A DNA stretch of 64,000 nucleotides from Prevotella sp. (GCA_017413085.1 JAFPVC010000061.1:124001-188000), one strand, 5' to 3'; shown: positions 35,484 through 45,195, counted from the first letter of the stretch. A program made the numbers and translations. The notes: generated by a model from the sequence alone, not told the origin.

Positions 35484-36947
35484 ATGAAAAAGCTGTCTTC
35501 TGTGTTGCTTCTCCTGCTTTATGCCGGCATGTCAATGGCTATGGATACCGATTCGCTCGTCAGCACATTCCAGAATGTTGACATTCCCAAGCGTTCTGCA
35601 TCTGTCAACCCTTTGCCGTCAGCAGAAGCTGATGCACTGCCTGCGCTGCAGTCGGCGGTAGACGAACTGTCGAAGAAGGGCGGCGGTACGCTCGTGGTCA
35701 ACTCCGGCACATATCTGCTTTGTGGTTCATTGGTGCTGAAGTCGGGTGTGGAACTGCATCTTGAATCAGGGGCACTGCTGAAGTTCAGTGGCAGGGCTGA
35801 TGATTTCCTGCCTGTGGTACAGACCCGCTGGGAGGGTACCAACCTCATGGGACGTTCTGCCATGATATATGCCAACGGTGCCGCCAACATAGCGATAACG
35901 GGTAGCGGCACCATCGACGCACAAGGCAGCAGGGAAATGGCACGCTGGGGCATGACCGCCGCCACGGAGACATTTGAGGAAAACGCACACGGCACTCATG
36001 GTGAGACCGTGGAGATGCCCGACGTAAGGCGGTTGCGTGCACTTGGCGACGCAGAGGGCAGCGAACGCGTGTTTGGCAGCGGCACGTTCCTGCGACCGTG
36101 TGCGGTTGAGTTCTACGGTTGCAGCCGTGTACTAATCAGCGGTATCACGCTGAAGGACTCTCCGTTCTGGTGCATACACCCCGTATACTGCGACAACGTG
36201 ACCGTGCGCAACGTAACCATCGACAGCCATTCGCCAAACAACGACGGCTGCGACCCAGAGTCGTCGCGCAACGTGCTGATAGAAAACTGCACCTTCCGCA
36301 CAGGCGATGATGCCGTGGCAATCAAGGCAGGGCGTGATGCTGACGGCCGCAGGGTGGGCATACCGTCGGAGAACATAGTGATACGCCACTGCCGCTTCTA
36401 CTCTGAGTGTAACGGACTCTGCATAGGTTCGGAGATGAGCGGCGGCGTGAAGAACATATACATGCACAACGTGGAGATTGGCAACGTGAAGAATGCGCTG
36501 CTCTTCAAGTCGAACCTTGACCGTGGCGGCTACATACGCAACGTGTTTGTCGACAGCATCACGATAACGTCTGCCAAAGGTGCCGTGCTGCGTTTCGAGA
36601 CTAACTATTTCGGCTATCGCGGAGGCAATTACCCGGCTCAGTATGAGCATTTCCGCATCAGCCGCGTGAGTGCCGCTCATGCCGACGGCTACGGGGTGTA
36701 TTATGACGGTCCCGGTGTGCCGGTGCATGGCGACGGGGACGTTCCTTCTGTGTCGCCCACAGAAAAGAACACCGCCTTTGCCATACGCGACATCAAGGTT
36801 AGCGACTTCCATGTAGGCACCGCCACGCGTTCTTATTATCTCTTCAACACAGAAGACTGCCATTTCATTCGTTCAACGGTCAACGGACTGCCGCTGCCGT
36901 CATGCCCGGCAGAGTCATCGGCACGCCAAAGTTGCGATGTGTGGTAA
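35484..36947 (+). CDS. Glycoside hydrolase family 28 (polygalacturonase-like), exported
   Basis: This 487-residue protein has a signal peptide (MKKLSSVLLLLLYAGMSMA). Right-handed beta-helix repeats follow, with GH28 motifs: SPNNDGCDPESS (NxD), FRTGDDAVAIKAG (the DD pair), SECNGLCIGSEMSGG (in place of GHG) and LLFKSNLDRGG (the R/K-K region). The first part (about 50-130) is the usual FQ.AvD.l...GGGtlvvp.Gtyl cap. It is predicted to hydrolyse pectic galacturonan or related uronans in the periplasm. It has its own promoter. The replaced GHG histidine suggests a subfamily with altered specificity. Confidence 0.9.
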   Translation: MKKLSSVLLLLLYAGMSMAMDTDSLVSTFQNVDIPKRSASVNPLPSAEADALPALQSAVDELSKKGGGTLVVNSGTYLLCGSLVLKSGVELHLESGALLKFSGRADDFLPVVQTRWEGTNLMGRSAMIYANGAANIAITGSGTIDAQGSREMARWGMTAATETFEENAHGTHGETVEMPDVRRLRALGDAEGSERVFGSGTFLRPCAVEFYGCSRVLISGITLKDSPFWCIHPVYCDNVTVRNVTIDSHSPNNDGCDPESSRNVLIENCTFRTGDDAVAIKAGRDADGRRVGIPSENIVIRHCRFYSECNGLCIGSEMSGGVKNIYMHNVEIGNVKNALLFKSNLDRGGYIRNVFVDSITITSAKGAVLRFETNYFGYRGGNYPAQYEHFRISRVSAAHADGYGVYYDGPGVPVHGDGDVPSVSPTEKNTAFAIRDIKVSDFHVGTATRSYYLFNTEDCHFIRSTVNGLPLPSCPAESSARQSCDVW

Positions 36948-37586
36948 AGCATAAATTACAAGATTCTATGGAGCAGAAAACATGTATTTAAGTGGCGATT
37001 CCTTGCGATAGAAATCACCAACTTTAATTTTGCTTTCAAATACGCCAAAATTTCGACCGCCAAGTATGTTGCTGTACCACAGCAACATAAGCAAGAAATC
37101 CGTTTCTCTGCTGCCCGCCCGAATTGTAATCAGGCCCCAATTACCATGTAATCAGGCCTTGATTACACCCTAATGAGGTGCTAATTACACTGTAAAAACA
37201 ATCAAATAGCACTGTAATCAGGTACTAATTACAATTAAAAAAGAAAAATTGAAGGTTTTTAAAATCGAAAAATACCGAAATTAACAGATTTTAACCTCTA
37301 TTTTGAGTCAAAAAGTCATGCGTCATTTGTTCACAAATTTAATCTCTGAGAAGCACTACAAACTACCATAAAAATTCATAAATTCAGCCAATAACGAAAT
37401 GAATATTCGCTGAATAGCTGCAGAAAGCACCTAAAAGGTTAATAAAAATTAAAAACAAGGCAATTTACATCACTTTTGTGTAAAAATTGGTAAATAGTTA
37501 TTAACTTTGTAGGCAGTAACCCAGACAAATATCGAAGAATATTTACATATCACTTATAATTCAACCAAACAAAATCAAAAAAAAAA
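36948..37586. other. Intergenic region between GH28 and DUF805 genes
   Basis: There is no gene. It contains the second 22-bp TGTAATCAGG array (37125-37234), a copy of ATTTGTTCACAAATTT (37325-37340), and near the end a TAACTTTG (about 37502-37509) that is probably the -7 element of the DUF805 gene. Confidence 0.6.
37125..37234. repeat. Tandem 22-bp TGTAATCAGG-type array, locus 2
   Basis: Unit starts are at 37125, 37147, 37169, 37191 and 37213, exactly 22 bp apart. Units 1, 2 and 5 keep TGTAATCAGG-N4-AATTAC or GATTAC; unit 4 is strongly diverged yet keeps the spacing. Confidence 0.85.
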
Positions 37587-38096
37587 ATGGAAAACTACGT
37601 ATCTACACCAACCCTGTCATTCGTACAGGCAATCAAGAATTGTTTCTCTAAGTATTGTTGCTTCACTGGACGCGCTCGCCGTTCTGAGTACTGGTGGTTT
37701 GCTGTGCTCAACTACATCTGGTCTGGCTTGGTTTACTATGCAGTGAACTATAAGCTCACAGTGAAGGCCGACCTCGAGTCTCAGGTTATGGAGGCCGTGT
37801 TCGACCAGGAGAAGATGAACGCCCTGACCGCACAGGCAGAGGCTGCCGACTCTACATTCATGATGCTGATGATTGTATGTGGTATCGTCGGACTGGTACT
37901 GCTGCTGCCAGGACTTGGCGTGGCTTGCCGCCGTCTGCATGACATCGGCAAGAGCGGCTGGTGGTTGCTGCTTGCTCTCGTTCCTTTGGTTAACTGTATC
38001 TTCGCCATCGTGATACTCATCTGGACTATCAAGGACGGTGCAAAGGAGACAAACCAGTATGGTCCTTCACCAAAATACATACTTACGGAGGCATAA
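37587..38096 (+). CDS. DUF805 family membrane protein
   Basis: This 169-residue inner-membrane protein has the DUF805 pattern. A short N-terminal CFSKYCCFTGRARRSEYWWF precedes the first helix, a second helix lies near 90-110, and ACRRLHDIGKSGWWLLLALVPL leads into the third. The terminal GAKETNQYGPSPK is also typical. Function is unknown; homologues are small polytopic proteins sometimes linked to stress or osmotic responses. It is a stand-alone gene with its own promoter and terminator. Confidence 0.92.
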   Translation: MENYVSTPTLSFVQAIKNCFSKYCCFTGRARRSEYWWFAVLNYIWSGLVYYAVNYKLTVKADLESQVMEAVFDQEKMNALTAQAEAADSTFMMLMIVCGIVGLVLLLPGLGVACRRLHDIGKSGWWLLLALVPLVNCIFAIVILIWTIKDGAKETNQYGPSPKYILTEA

Positions 38097-38119
38097 AATA
38101 TTAAGGTAAACATCACTTT

Positions 38120-38170
38120 GAAAGAGTGGAAAAGCGGAAAAACCGCTTTTTCACTCTTTCACTTTTTAAT
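38120..38170 (+). terminator. Terminator of the DUF805 gene
   Basis: An 18-bp stem (38120-38137 with 38143-38160, one G-T pair) has an AAAAA loop and is followed by ACTTTTTAATT. Confidence 0.9.
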
Positions 38171-38281
38171 TAAATAATCATAATAAACAGAGGAAAATTG
38201 CAGATATTTGAGAAATTATGAGTAATTTTGCACTCGATTTCGAAATTAAAAACGTATTTTTTTATTCTTGCATCACAGGAA

Positions 38282-39754
38282 ATGACAATAAGAATAACAC
38301 TGCCACTGGTATCGATAACCGTTGCGTGTGCACTGTCTTCATGCCTTAGCACAGAGAACAGCAGCCAGATACAGACCTACGACGATGCGTGTGTCACGTC
38401 GATAAAACTGGGCACAGCCAAATGCCGACGCACGGTGAAAAAGTCCGACGGCACCGACAGCACATACACTTACACATACAGTGCTGCAACTTTCCCACTG
38501 CATGTAGATCAGAAGAACCGTCTGATATACAACACCGACTCGCTGCCCGTGGGCACCGACCTAAGTGCAATACTCGTAACAATCACTACATTGAACAGCG
38601 GAGTAGCAGCATGGAAAAACATTGACGACGAACTGTATACGTTCTATTCTACCACCGACTCGGTAAACCTGTCGCAGGAGCGCACACTGAGACTGTTCTC
38701 AGGCGACGGCACCTGCGTGAACGACTATACGGTGAACATCCGTGTGCATAAGGAGTATGCCGATTCGTTTACATGGTCGGAAGTAAACTCTGGAATAGCT
38801 GCTGAACTTGCTTCGTTCAAGCACATAAAGGCCGTAAGCCAGCAGTCGAGACTGTATGTTCTTGGAGCGGACGACGAGAAGTCACGGTTGTTCACCTCGT
38901 CCGATGGCAACACATGGACGGAATGTACTGTGGATGGAGTTGAGCCATCTCTCAAGCCCGATGCTTCGATTGCCGTATACGACGGACACGTATGGTTACT
39001 TAATGACGACGTACTGTATAGTTCTACTGACGGCAGTGCATGGACGGAGGCAAGCCGTGGAAACGGACTGCATACAATCGTGGGCGGAACGGTATGCGAG
39101 GATACAGGCGGCAGCCGTTTGCTCGGCGAGCTGTATGCTTTGGGGCAGACGGGCAAGATACTCGTGTCGACAGACGAAGGAGCAACATGGAATCCTGACG
39201 ACACAGAAAGCGACATTGCATCATACATTAACAATGACGCATGTCTGCCATACGCCGACATAAACTTCATAAATACCGTAGCACGCACGAACTCTGACAT
39301 ACAGCGCGTGACAATAGTAGCGAACAGAAAACTGGAAGAGGGCGACAAGGACACGCTGGCTGCGGTGTGGAACAAGGTGGTTGACCCTATGGAGAAACAA
39401 GTGTGGTTCTATACGAACAACGCCTGGAACAACCATACATTCATGTTGCCCCGCATGCCTCAACTCAGTGCAACATACTATGCCGACGGCATCGTGGCAC
39501 TGGGCGGCAAGCCTGTGTATGGCAGCGTAGAGCCGTTTTCAAAGTTATACTATTCGCCAGACCTCGGTGTCACATGGCACTCAATGACGGGACTGACGCT
39601 GCCTGCGGGATTCGCTGCGACGGATGCGGCGGCAGTAGTTAGCGACGGAAACGGATATATATATGTAATAAGCGACGGAAACGCTTCTGACGGTGATACA
39701 AAAGCCGGACAGATATGGCGTGGCCGCAGAAACAAGGAGGCGTGGAGCAAGTAG
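38282..39754 (+). CDS. DUF6242-type lipoprotein with BNR-like repeats
   Basis: The product is 490 residues from the ATG at 38282; an ATG at 38228 sits on a TAATTTTG promoter box (38223-38230) and is rejected. The signal peptide ends in a lipobox (ACALSSC), so it is a lipoprotein. The first 150 residues are a beta-rich DUF6242-like domain. The rest repeats the S-x-D-G-x-x-W pattern (SSDGNTWTE, SSTDGSAWTE, STDEGATWN, SPDLGVTWHS) of a beta-propeller. It starts an envelope-biogenesis block, overlapping the next gene. Its role is unknown. Confidence 0.8.
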   Translation: MTIRITLPLVSITVACALSSCLSTENSSQIQTYDDACVTSIKLGTAKCRRTVKKSDGTDSTYTYTYSAATFPLHVDQKNRLIYNTDSLPVGTDLSAILVTITTLNSGVAAWKNIDDELYTFYSTTDSVNLSQERTLRLFSGDGTCVNDYTVNIRVHKEYADSFTWSEVNSGIAAELASFKHIKAVSQQSRLYVLGADDEKSRLFTSSDGNTWTECTVDGVEPSLKPDASIAVYDGHVWLLNDDVLYSSTDGSAWTEASRGNGLHTIVGGTVCEDTGGSRLLGELYALGQTGKILVSTDEGATWNPDDTESDIASYINNDACLPYADINFINTVARTNSDIQRVTIVANRKLEEGDKDTLAAVWNKVVDPMEKQVWFYTNNAWNNHTFMLPRMPQLSATYYADGIVALGGKPVYGSVEPFSKLYYSPDLGVTWHSMTGLTLPAGFAATDAAAVVSDGNGYIYVISDGNASDGDTKAGQIWRGRRNKEAWSK

Positions 39755-40491
39755 CACGCTACATACTTGGCAGACTTGGCATGGCAGTAGTCCTCATGCT
39801 TTGCGCAATGGAAAGCATGGCGCAGGATGACGTGGAGTATCGCTATGACATCGGCGTGGGCGCAGGAGCCACCACATACTACGGCGACTTCAACAGCAAA
39901 CTGATGGGCAACCTGCAGCCGGCGGGTGCAGTGGTGTTTCGTAAGATTATCAACCCACGGTCGGCGGTGAGGATATCGGGAATGTATACCAGGGCAAAAG
40001 GCTCGTATGACAAGGGCATGACCGACTATCCCGACTTGGATGCCACGGGAGGCTATGACTTCAATAACACGCTTGGCGACCTGTCGGCGGTGTATGAATA
40101 TAACTTCTGGGCATTCGGCACTGGCAAGGATTACCGTGGAGCCAAGCGCGTGGCACCGTTCGTGGCACTGGGCGTGGGGTTGACCTACGTGGGCTGCAAG
40201 ACGGGCATGAGGGATTATTCCAATCCGCGTCCGCAGAGCACTACGCGTCGTGTAGTATCGGCCAACGTGCCGCTGGGTTTCGGAGTGAAATACAGAATAA
40301 AGGACAGAGTGAACCTGACGCTTGACTGGCAGATGCACTTCTCGCTGACAGACCAGATAGACGGAGTGAAAGACCCGTACCGCGTGAAGAGCGACGGACT
40401 GTTCAAGAACACCGACTGCTATTCTACGCTCATGCTCAGTCTGGCATACTGCTTCTCGGCAAAATGTCCTACATGTATGAAAGACAGGTAG
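39715..40491 (+). CDS. DUF6089-type outer membrane beta-barrel protein
   Basis: The product is up to 258 residues. The ATG at 39715 lies inside the preceding gene; GTG at 39742 or ATG at 39781 (MAVVLMLCAMESMA-Q) are alternatives, the last giving the tidiest signal peptide. After cleavage, YRYDIGVGAGATTYYGDFNS and alternating hydrophobic strands indicate a small eight-stranded barrel of the DUF6089 group, usually encoded just before uppS-bamA in Bacteroidales. A structural or assembly role in the outer membrane is inferred from that context. Confidence 0.8.
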   Translation: MAWPQKQGGVEQVARYILGRLGMAVVLMLCAMESMAQDDVEYRYDIGVGAGATTYYGDFNSKLMGNLQPAGAVVFRKIINPRSAVRISGMYTRAKGSYDKGMTDYPDLDATGGYDFNNTLGDLSAVYEYNFWAFGTGKDYRGAKRVAPFVALGVGLTYVGCKTGMRDYSNPRPQSTTRRVVSANVPLGFGVKYRIKDRVNLTLDWQMHFSLTDQIDGVKDPYRVKSDGLFKNTDCYSTLMLSLAYCFSAKCPTCMKDR

Positions 40492-40500
40492 GAAGGGGTG

Positions 40501-40585
40501 GAGAATTGAAAAATTGAAGAGTTGAAGAATTGAAGAGTTGAAGAATTGAAGAGTTGAAGAATTGAAGGGTTGAAGAATTGAAGTT
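40501..40585. repeat. TTGAAGAA/TTGAAGAG low-complexity tandem array
   Basis: Regular alternation of GAATTGAA and GAGTTGAA (about 8-9 units) fills the space between the DUF6089 gene and uppS. Confidence 0.9.
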
Positions 40586-40605
40586 ATGCATCGTGCATTA
40601 AAATT

Positions 40606-41337
40606 ATGGATTTAAATAGAATACCGCAACATATCGCCGTCATCATGGACGGCAACGGGCGATGGGCCACCGAGCAAGGCAAGATTCGCACAGAGGGGCA
40701 TGTGGCCGGTGTGGAGACCGTCAGGAAGATTACGGCGGAGTGTGTCAGACTGGGTGTGAAGTATCTTACACTGTATGCTTTCTCCACTGAGAACTGGAAC
40801 CGTCCGCCGGCAGAAGTGGCAGCACTGATGAAACTTGTGCTGACAAGTCTGCGCCGCGACCTGTTTGATGAAAACAACGTCAGAATGCGTCTGATAGGCG
40901 ACCGCAAGCGTCTACCGGAGGATGTTCTCCGTGCCATGGAGGAACTTGAGGAGGAGACTGCTTCATACAGTCGTATGACGGTGACAATAGCCTTGAGCTA
41001 TTCGTCGCGCTGGGAAATCACCGATGCCGTGAAGAAGATTGCACGTGAAGCTGCTGAGGGCAAGCTGAATCCCGACGACATCTGCGAGGATACTGTCAGC
41101 AGTCACCTTGACTCTGCATTCCAACCGGATCCCGACCTGCTCATACGCACGGGTGGCGAGAAACGCATATCCAACTATCTGTTGTGGCAGATAGCATACT
41201 CAGAACTCTATTTCACGCCCGTATACTGGCCCGACTTCGACGAGGAACAGCTGCACAAGGCCATCGAGGATTTCCAGTCGAAGCAGAGACGATACGGCAA
41301 GACGGAGGCGCAGATTGAAGAAGAAGAAAAGAAATGA
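40606..41337 (+). CDS. uppS: Undecaprenyl diphosphate synthase (isoprenyl transferase)
   Basis: This 243-residue cytoplasmic cis-prenyltransferase makes the C55 carrier lipid for peptidoglycan and surface glycans. HIAVIMDGNGRWA carries the catalytic aspartate. Downstream are YLTLYAFSTENWNRP, the ALSYSSRWEITDAV region and PDLLIRTGGEKRISNYLLWQ with SELYFTPVYWPDF. Length is standard. It is translationally coupled to bamA by an ATGA overlap. Position directly before bamA is conserved in many Bacteroidales. Confidence 0.96.
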   Translation: MDLNRIPQHIAVIMDGNGRWATEQGKIRTEGHVAGVETVRKITAECVRLGVKYLTLYAFSTENWNRPPAEVAALMKLVLTSLRRDLFDENNVRMRLIGDRKRLPEDVLRAMEELEEETASYSRMTVTIALSYSSRWEITDAVKKIAREAAEGKLNPDDICEDTVSSHLDSAFQPDPDLLIRTGGEKRISNYLLWQIAYSELYFTPVYWPDFDEEQLHKAIEDFQSKQRRYGKTEAQIEEEEKK

Positions 41338-43967
41338 GAATTATATCAAGACATACATTCTGTAAAAGAATACTGACCGCCGCAGCACTGCTCGCTGTGC
41401 AGTTTGCTGCGTGCGTTACTCTCGTCAGGGCGCAGGAGAGAATAGTGAACCCTGACATCTCTTACGTGGCTCAGGTGAAGCCATACGTAGTAGGTGCGCT
41501 GCGGGTGAGCGGCGTTGAGGACTATGAGGAGTATATGCTTACGAGTATTTCTGGATTGTCGGTTGGTCAGCACATTGTCGTGCCCGGCAACGACATCACT
41601 GATGCAGTGAAGCGCTATTGGAAGCATGGACTGTTCTCCGACGTGAAGATTGCAGCAGACTCTATCGTGGGCGATTCAATCTTCCTGCATATATATCTGA
41701 AGACCCGTCCACGTGTGAGCGAGGTGAATTACTACGGTCTCAGCAAGAAGTCGGAGCGTGAGGACATGGACCAGAAACTCGGACTGCTGAAGGGTGCGCA
41801 GGTTACGCCCAACATGCTGGCGCGTGCCAAAATCCTTGCGGAACGCTACTTCGCCGACAAGGGTTTTAAGAATGCTGACATTAATATACGCCAGCGTGAC
41901 GACGTGACGCAGAAGAACCACGTCATACTTGACATCGAGGTGGACAAAAAGCAGAAGACAAAGATACGCAACATATATATCACCGGTAACAAAGATTTCA
42001 CTGAGTCAGAACTTAAGGGCGGCCTGATAAAAAAGGGTGCGATAAAGAAAATGCACGAGGCGGGCAAGTTCCGCTCGTTCTTCAAGAGTTCCAAGTTCAC
42101 CCCTGAGAAATTTAAGGAAGACAAGCAGGGCATAATAGAGTGGTATAATGAGCATGGCTATCGCGACGCAGCTATACTGGCAGACAGCGTGGTGGGCGAC
42201 GGCGGCAGACACGTTGACGTGTATCTGCATCTGACGGAAGGACAGAAGTATTACATCCGCAATATCACGTGGGCTGGCAATACTGTCTACAGCACAGAAT
42301 ATCTTTCGCGTCTGCTCACCATGCAGAAAGGCGATGTGTATAATCAGTCACTACTGAAGAAACGTCTGTCGGAAGACGACGATGCCGTGGGCAATGCCTA
42401 TTGGAACAACGGTTACCTCTTCTATCAGCTCGACCCAGTGGAGGTGAATGTGGATGGCGACAGCATCGACCTTGAGATGCGTATAATGGAAGGACCGCAG
42501 GCGCATATCTCGCATGTGCGCATTACCGGTAACGACCGACTGTATGAGAAGGTTGTGCGACGCGAACTGCGCACCAAGCCGGGTGACTTGTTCTCTAAGG
42601 ATGCCCTGATGCGTTCGGCTCGCGAGATTGCCTCCATGGGACACTTTGACCAAGAGAAAGTAAATCCAGATATCAAGCCAAACACAGATGACGGCTCGGT
42701 AGACGTGAACTGGAACCTTGAGCAGAAGTCAAACGACCAGGTGGAGTTCTCACTCGGTTGGGGACAGACGGGTGTCATTGGTAAGGTCGGCTTGAAACTC
42801 AACAACTTCTCAATGGCCAACCTTTTCAATCGCAACAAGGAACACCGCGGTATCATGCCTATAGGCGACGGTGAACAGTTTTCACTGAGTGCGCAGACCA
42901 ACGGTACGTATTATCAGGCCTACAACATGTCGTATGCCACTGGCTGGTTTGGCGGTAAGCGTCCTATACAGTTCAGTGTTGGCGTGTTCTACTCCAAGCA
43001 GACAGACGTGAACTCCAACTACTACAACAACAGTTGGATGAACAGCTACTACGGTTTGTATAACAATTCCAACATCGAAAGCTATTATGACCCCGACAAG
43101 TATGTTCGTTTGCTTGGCGGCTCGCTCGGTTGGGGTAAGCGCTTGCGTTGGCCTGATGACTACTTCCAACTGTCGGTCAGCCTTGCCTACACTCGTTATA
43201 TGCTGAAGAACTGGAGTTACTTCCTTGTAAGTTCGGGTAACTGTAACAACCTTAACTTTAACGTGTCGCTCTCGCGTTCGTCAACGGATAACCCATACTT
43301 CCCGCGTCACGGTTCTGAGTTTGACCTGTCGCTCAGCATCACACCACCATGGTCGTATTTCGATGGAAAGAACTATGCCGGACTGGCGCGGAATCCAAAG
43401 TCGGCTACCTATCGTGCAGAGCAGCAGGAGAAGTACCGCTGGATTGAATATCACAAGTGGAAGTTTAAGTCGCGCACCTATACCGCATTGAGTAGCGGCA
43501 ACAGGTGTTTCGTGTTGATGACCCGCGTGGAGTTGGGTATACTCGGACACTTCAACAAGGACAAGAAGTCGCCGTTTGAAACATTCTATATGGGCGGCGA
43601 TGGAATGTCAGGATATTCGAGCAGCTATGCAGAGGAAACCATAGGTTTGCGTGGCTATGAGAATGGTTCACTTACTCCTTATGGCTCTGAGGGCTATGCC
43701 TACGACCGCTTCGCCCTTGAACTGCGCTATCCGTTCATGCTCGGCAACACCACCATTTACGGACTGGGCTTCGTGGAGGCAGGTAATGCCTGGACGGATG
43801 TCAAGAAACTCAATCCTTTCGACATGAAGCGTTCTGCAGGCTTCGGCGTTCGTATCTTCCTGCCAATGGTGGGACTGATGGGACTTGACTGGGCTTACGG
43901 TTTCGACAAGGTAAGCGGCAGCAAGGGAGGCAGCAACTTCCACTTCATACTTGGTCAGGAGTTCTGA
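41334..43967 (+). CDS. bamA: Outer membrane protein assembly factor BamA
   Basis: This 877-residue Omp85 protein has a signal peptide to about residue 33, then POTRA domains (about 45-440; beginnings such as RVSEVNYYGLSKKSERED, KIRNIYITGNKDFTESELKG and HISHVRITGNDRLYEKVVRR). A 16-stranded barrel (about 460-877) contains the lid-lock-like GGDGMSGYSSSY and ends in a terminal phenylalanine (FHFILGQEF), the usual barrel signature. It inserts beta-barrel proteins into the outer membrane. Skp-like chaperone genes follow immediately, consistent with a shared role. Confidence 0.95.
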   Translation: MRIISRHTFCKRILTAAALLAVQFAACVTLVRAQERIVNPDISYVAQVKPYVVGALRVSGVEDYEEYMLTSISGLSVGQHIVVPGNDITDAVKRYWKHGLFSDVKIAADSIVGDSIFLHIYLKTRPRVSEVNYYGLSKKSEREDMDQKLGLLKGAQVTPNMLARAKILAERYFADKGFKNADINIRQRDDVTQKNHVILDIEVDKKQKTKIRNIYITGNKDFTESELKGGLIKKGAIKKMHEAGKFRSFFKSSKFTPEKFKEDKQGIIEWYNEHGYRDAAILADSVVGDGGRHVDVYLHLTEGQKYYIRNITWAGNTVYSTEYLSRLLTMQKGDVYNQSLLKKRLSEDDDAVGNAYWNNGYLFYQLDPVEVNVDGDSIDLEMRIMEGPQAHISHVRITGNDRLYEKVVRRELRTKPGDLFSKDALMRSAREIASMGHFDQEKVNPDIKPNTDDGSVDVNWNLEQKSNDQVEFSLGWGQTGVIGKVGLKLNNFSMANLFNRNKEHRGIMPIGDGEQFSLSAQTNGTYYQAYNMSYATGWFGGKRPIQFSVGVFYSKQTDVNSNYYNNSWMNSYYGLYNNSNIESYYDPDKYVRLLGGSLGWGKRLRWPDDYFQLSVSLAYTRYMLKNWSYFLVSSGNCNNLNFNVSLSRSSTDNPYFPRHGSEFDLSLSITPPWSYFDGKNYAGLARNPKSATYRAEQQEKYRWIEYHKWKFKSRTYTALSSGNRCFVLMTRVELGILGHFNKDKKSPFETFYMGGDGMSGYSSSYAEETIGLRGYENGSLTPYGSEGYAYDRFALELRYPFMLGNTTIYGLGFVEAGNAWTDVKKLNPFDMKRSAGFGVRIFLPMVGLMGLDWAYGFDKVSGSKGGSNFHFILGQEF

Positions 43968-44054
43968 TTAGGGAAAGCCCCTTGCTTCATAGGGATTTAC
44001 ATCTTGCACGCAGAAAGAAAAATAACTACTTTCGCATCGTCTAACAATTAAAAG

Positions 44055-44597
44055 ATGAAAGTTATGAAACAGATTACAAAGAAACTGACTGCCCTGGCAG
44101 TGATATTAGTTCTTCACTCTTCATTCTTCATCCTTCATTCAGAGGCACAGAAGTATGCTCTGATTGACATGGAATATATTCTGAAGAATGTTCCTGCATA
44201 CGAGCGTGCCAACGAGCAACTCGCTCAGGTGAGCAAGCGTTGGCAGGCAGAGGTCGAGGCATTGACCACCGAGGCTTCAACCATGTATAAGAACTATCAG
44301 AACGAGGTTGTTTTCCTGTCGCAGGAACAGAAGCAGGCCAAGCAGGATGCCATAATGCAGAAAGAGAAAGAGGCTGCAGACCTGAAGAAGAAGTATTTCG
44401 GACCTGAAGGTGAATTGTTCAAGAAGCGCGAGAGCCTTATGTCTCCCATACAGGATGAGATATACAACGCCGTAAAGGAGGTGGCAGAGCTCCGTGGCTA
44501 CCAGATGGTGCTCGACCGTGCCTCTGATAATGGCATCATCTTCGCTTCACCAAAGATTGACATTTCTAACGAAGTGTTGGGTAAACTGGGATATTAA
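44055..44597 (+). CDS. OmpH/Skp family periplasmic chaperone, copy 1
   Basis: This 180-residue protein has a signal peptide (to about ILHSEA-Q), then the OmpH core: KYALIDMEYILKNVPAYERANE, a long charged coiled coil (about 60-135) forming the tentacle, and a closing IYNAVKEVAELRGYQMVLDRAS. Skp-like proteins hold unfolded outer membrane proteins for BamA. Codons for LHSSFFILHS in the signal peptide are built from CTTCATTC-type repeats. It lies 87 bp after bamA. Confidence 0.9.
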   Translation: MKVMKQITKKLTALAVILVLHSSFFILHSEAQKYALIDMEYILKNVPAYERANEQLAQVSKRWQAEVEALTTEASTMYKNYQNEVVFLSQEQKQAKQDAIMQKEKEAADLKKKYFGPEGELFKKRESLMSPIQDEIYNAVKEVAELRGYQMVLDRASDNGIIFASPKIDISNEVLGKLGY

Positions 44598-44690
44598 GTA
44601 CTGGCGGACATTGGATATCAATTCCATTTGTCTCCACATAATATATAATTAGAAATAATAAATAAAAACCAAAAACAATAAAAGAAAGAA

Positions 44691-45191
44691 ATGAAAAAGA
44701 CTATCATTGCACTCGTTGCAACATTCGCTATGGCACTGGGTGCCAACGCTCAGAAGTTCGGACACGTTGACGTACAGTCTATCATGCAGAGCCTGCCGGA
44801 GGTGACAAAGGCTAATGGTGAACTGCAGGCCCAGGCTCAGCAGTATGACAACGACCTCAAGCAGATGCAGGAAGAAATCCAGAAGAAGGGCGAGGAGTAT
44901 GAGAAGAACAAGGCTACCATGAGTGCAACTGCACAGCAGCAGGCAGAGACAGACCTGCAGGCCATGTATCAGAAACTGCAGGAGGCTTACCAGCAGAACC
45001 AGCAGGAGATGCAGAAGAAGCAGAACGAGCTGATGGAGCCTATCCAGAAGAAAGTTATCACCGCTATCGAGAACGTAGGCAAGGCAGGTGGCTACACCTA
45101 CATTGCACAGTCTGGCATGTTCCTCTATATGGGTGCCGACGTTAAGGACGTTACCGCCGACGTAAAGGCTGAACTCAACAAGTTGAAGTAA
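44691..45191 (+). CDS. OmpH/Skp family periplasmic chaperone, copy 2
   Basis: This 166-residue protein has a clear signal peptide (MKKTIIALVATFAMALGANA-Q). KFGHVDVQSIMQSLPEVTKANG starts the core, followed by a glutamine- and lysine-rich coiled coil (about 45-125), then KKVITAIENVGKAGGYTYIAQ. It is the copy most like the standard Bacteroidota Skp. It lies between two divergent paralogues in the post-bamA block and should act as a chaperone for outer membrane proteins. Confidence 0.92.
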   Translation: MKKTIIALVATFAMALGANAQKFGHVDVQSIMQSLPEVTKANGELQAQAQQYDNDLKQMQEEIQKKGEEYEKNKATMSATAQQQAETDLQAMYQKLQEAYQQNQQEMQKKQNELMEPIQKKVITAIENVGKAGGYTYIAQSGMFLYMGADVKDVTADVKAELNKLK

Positions 45192-45195
45192 TATA

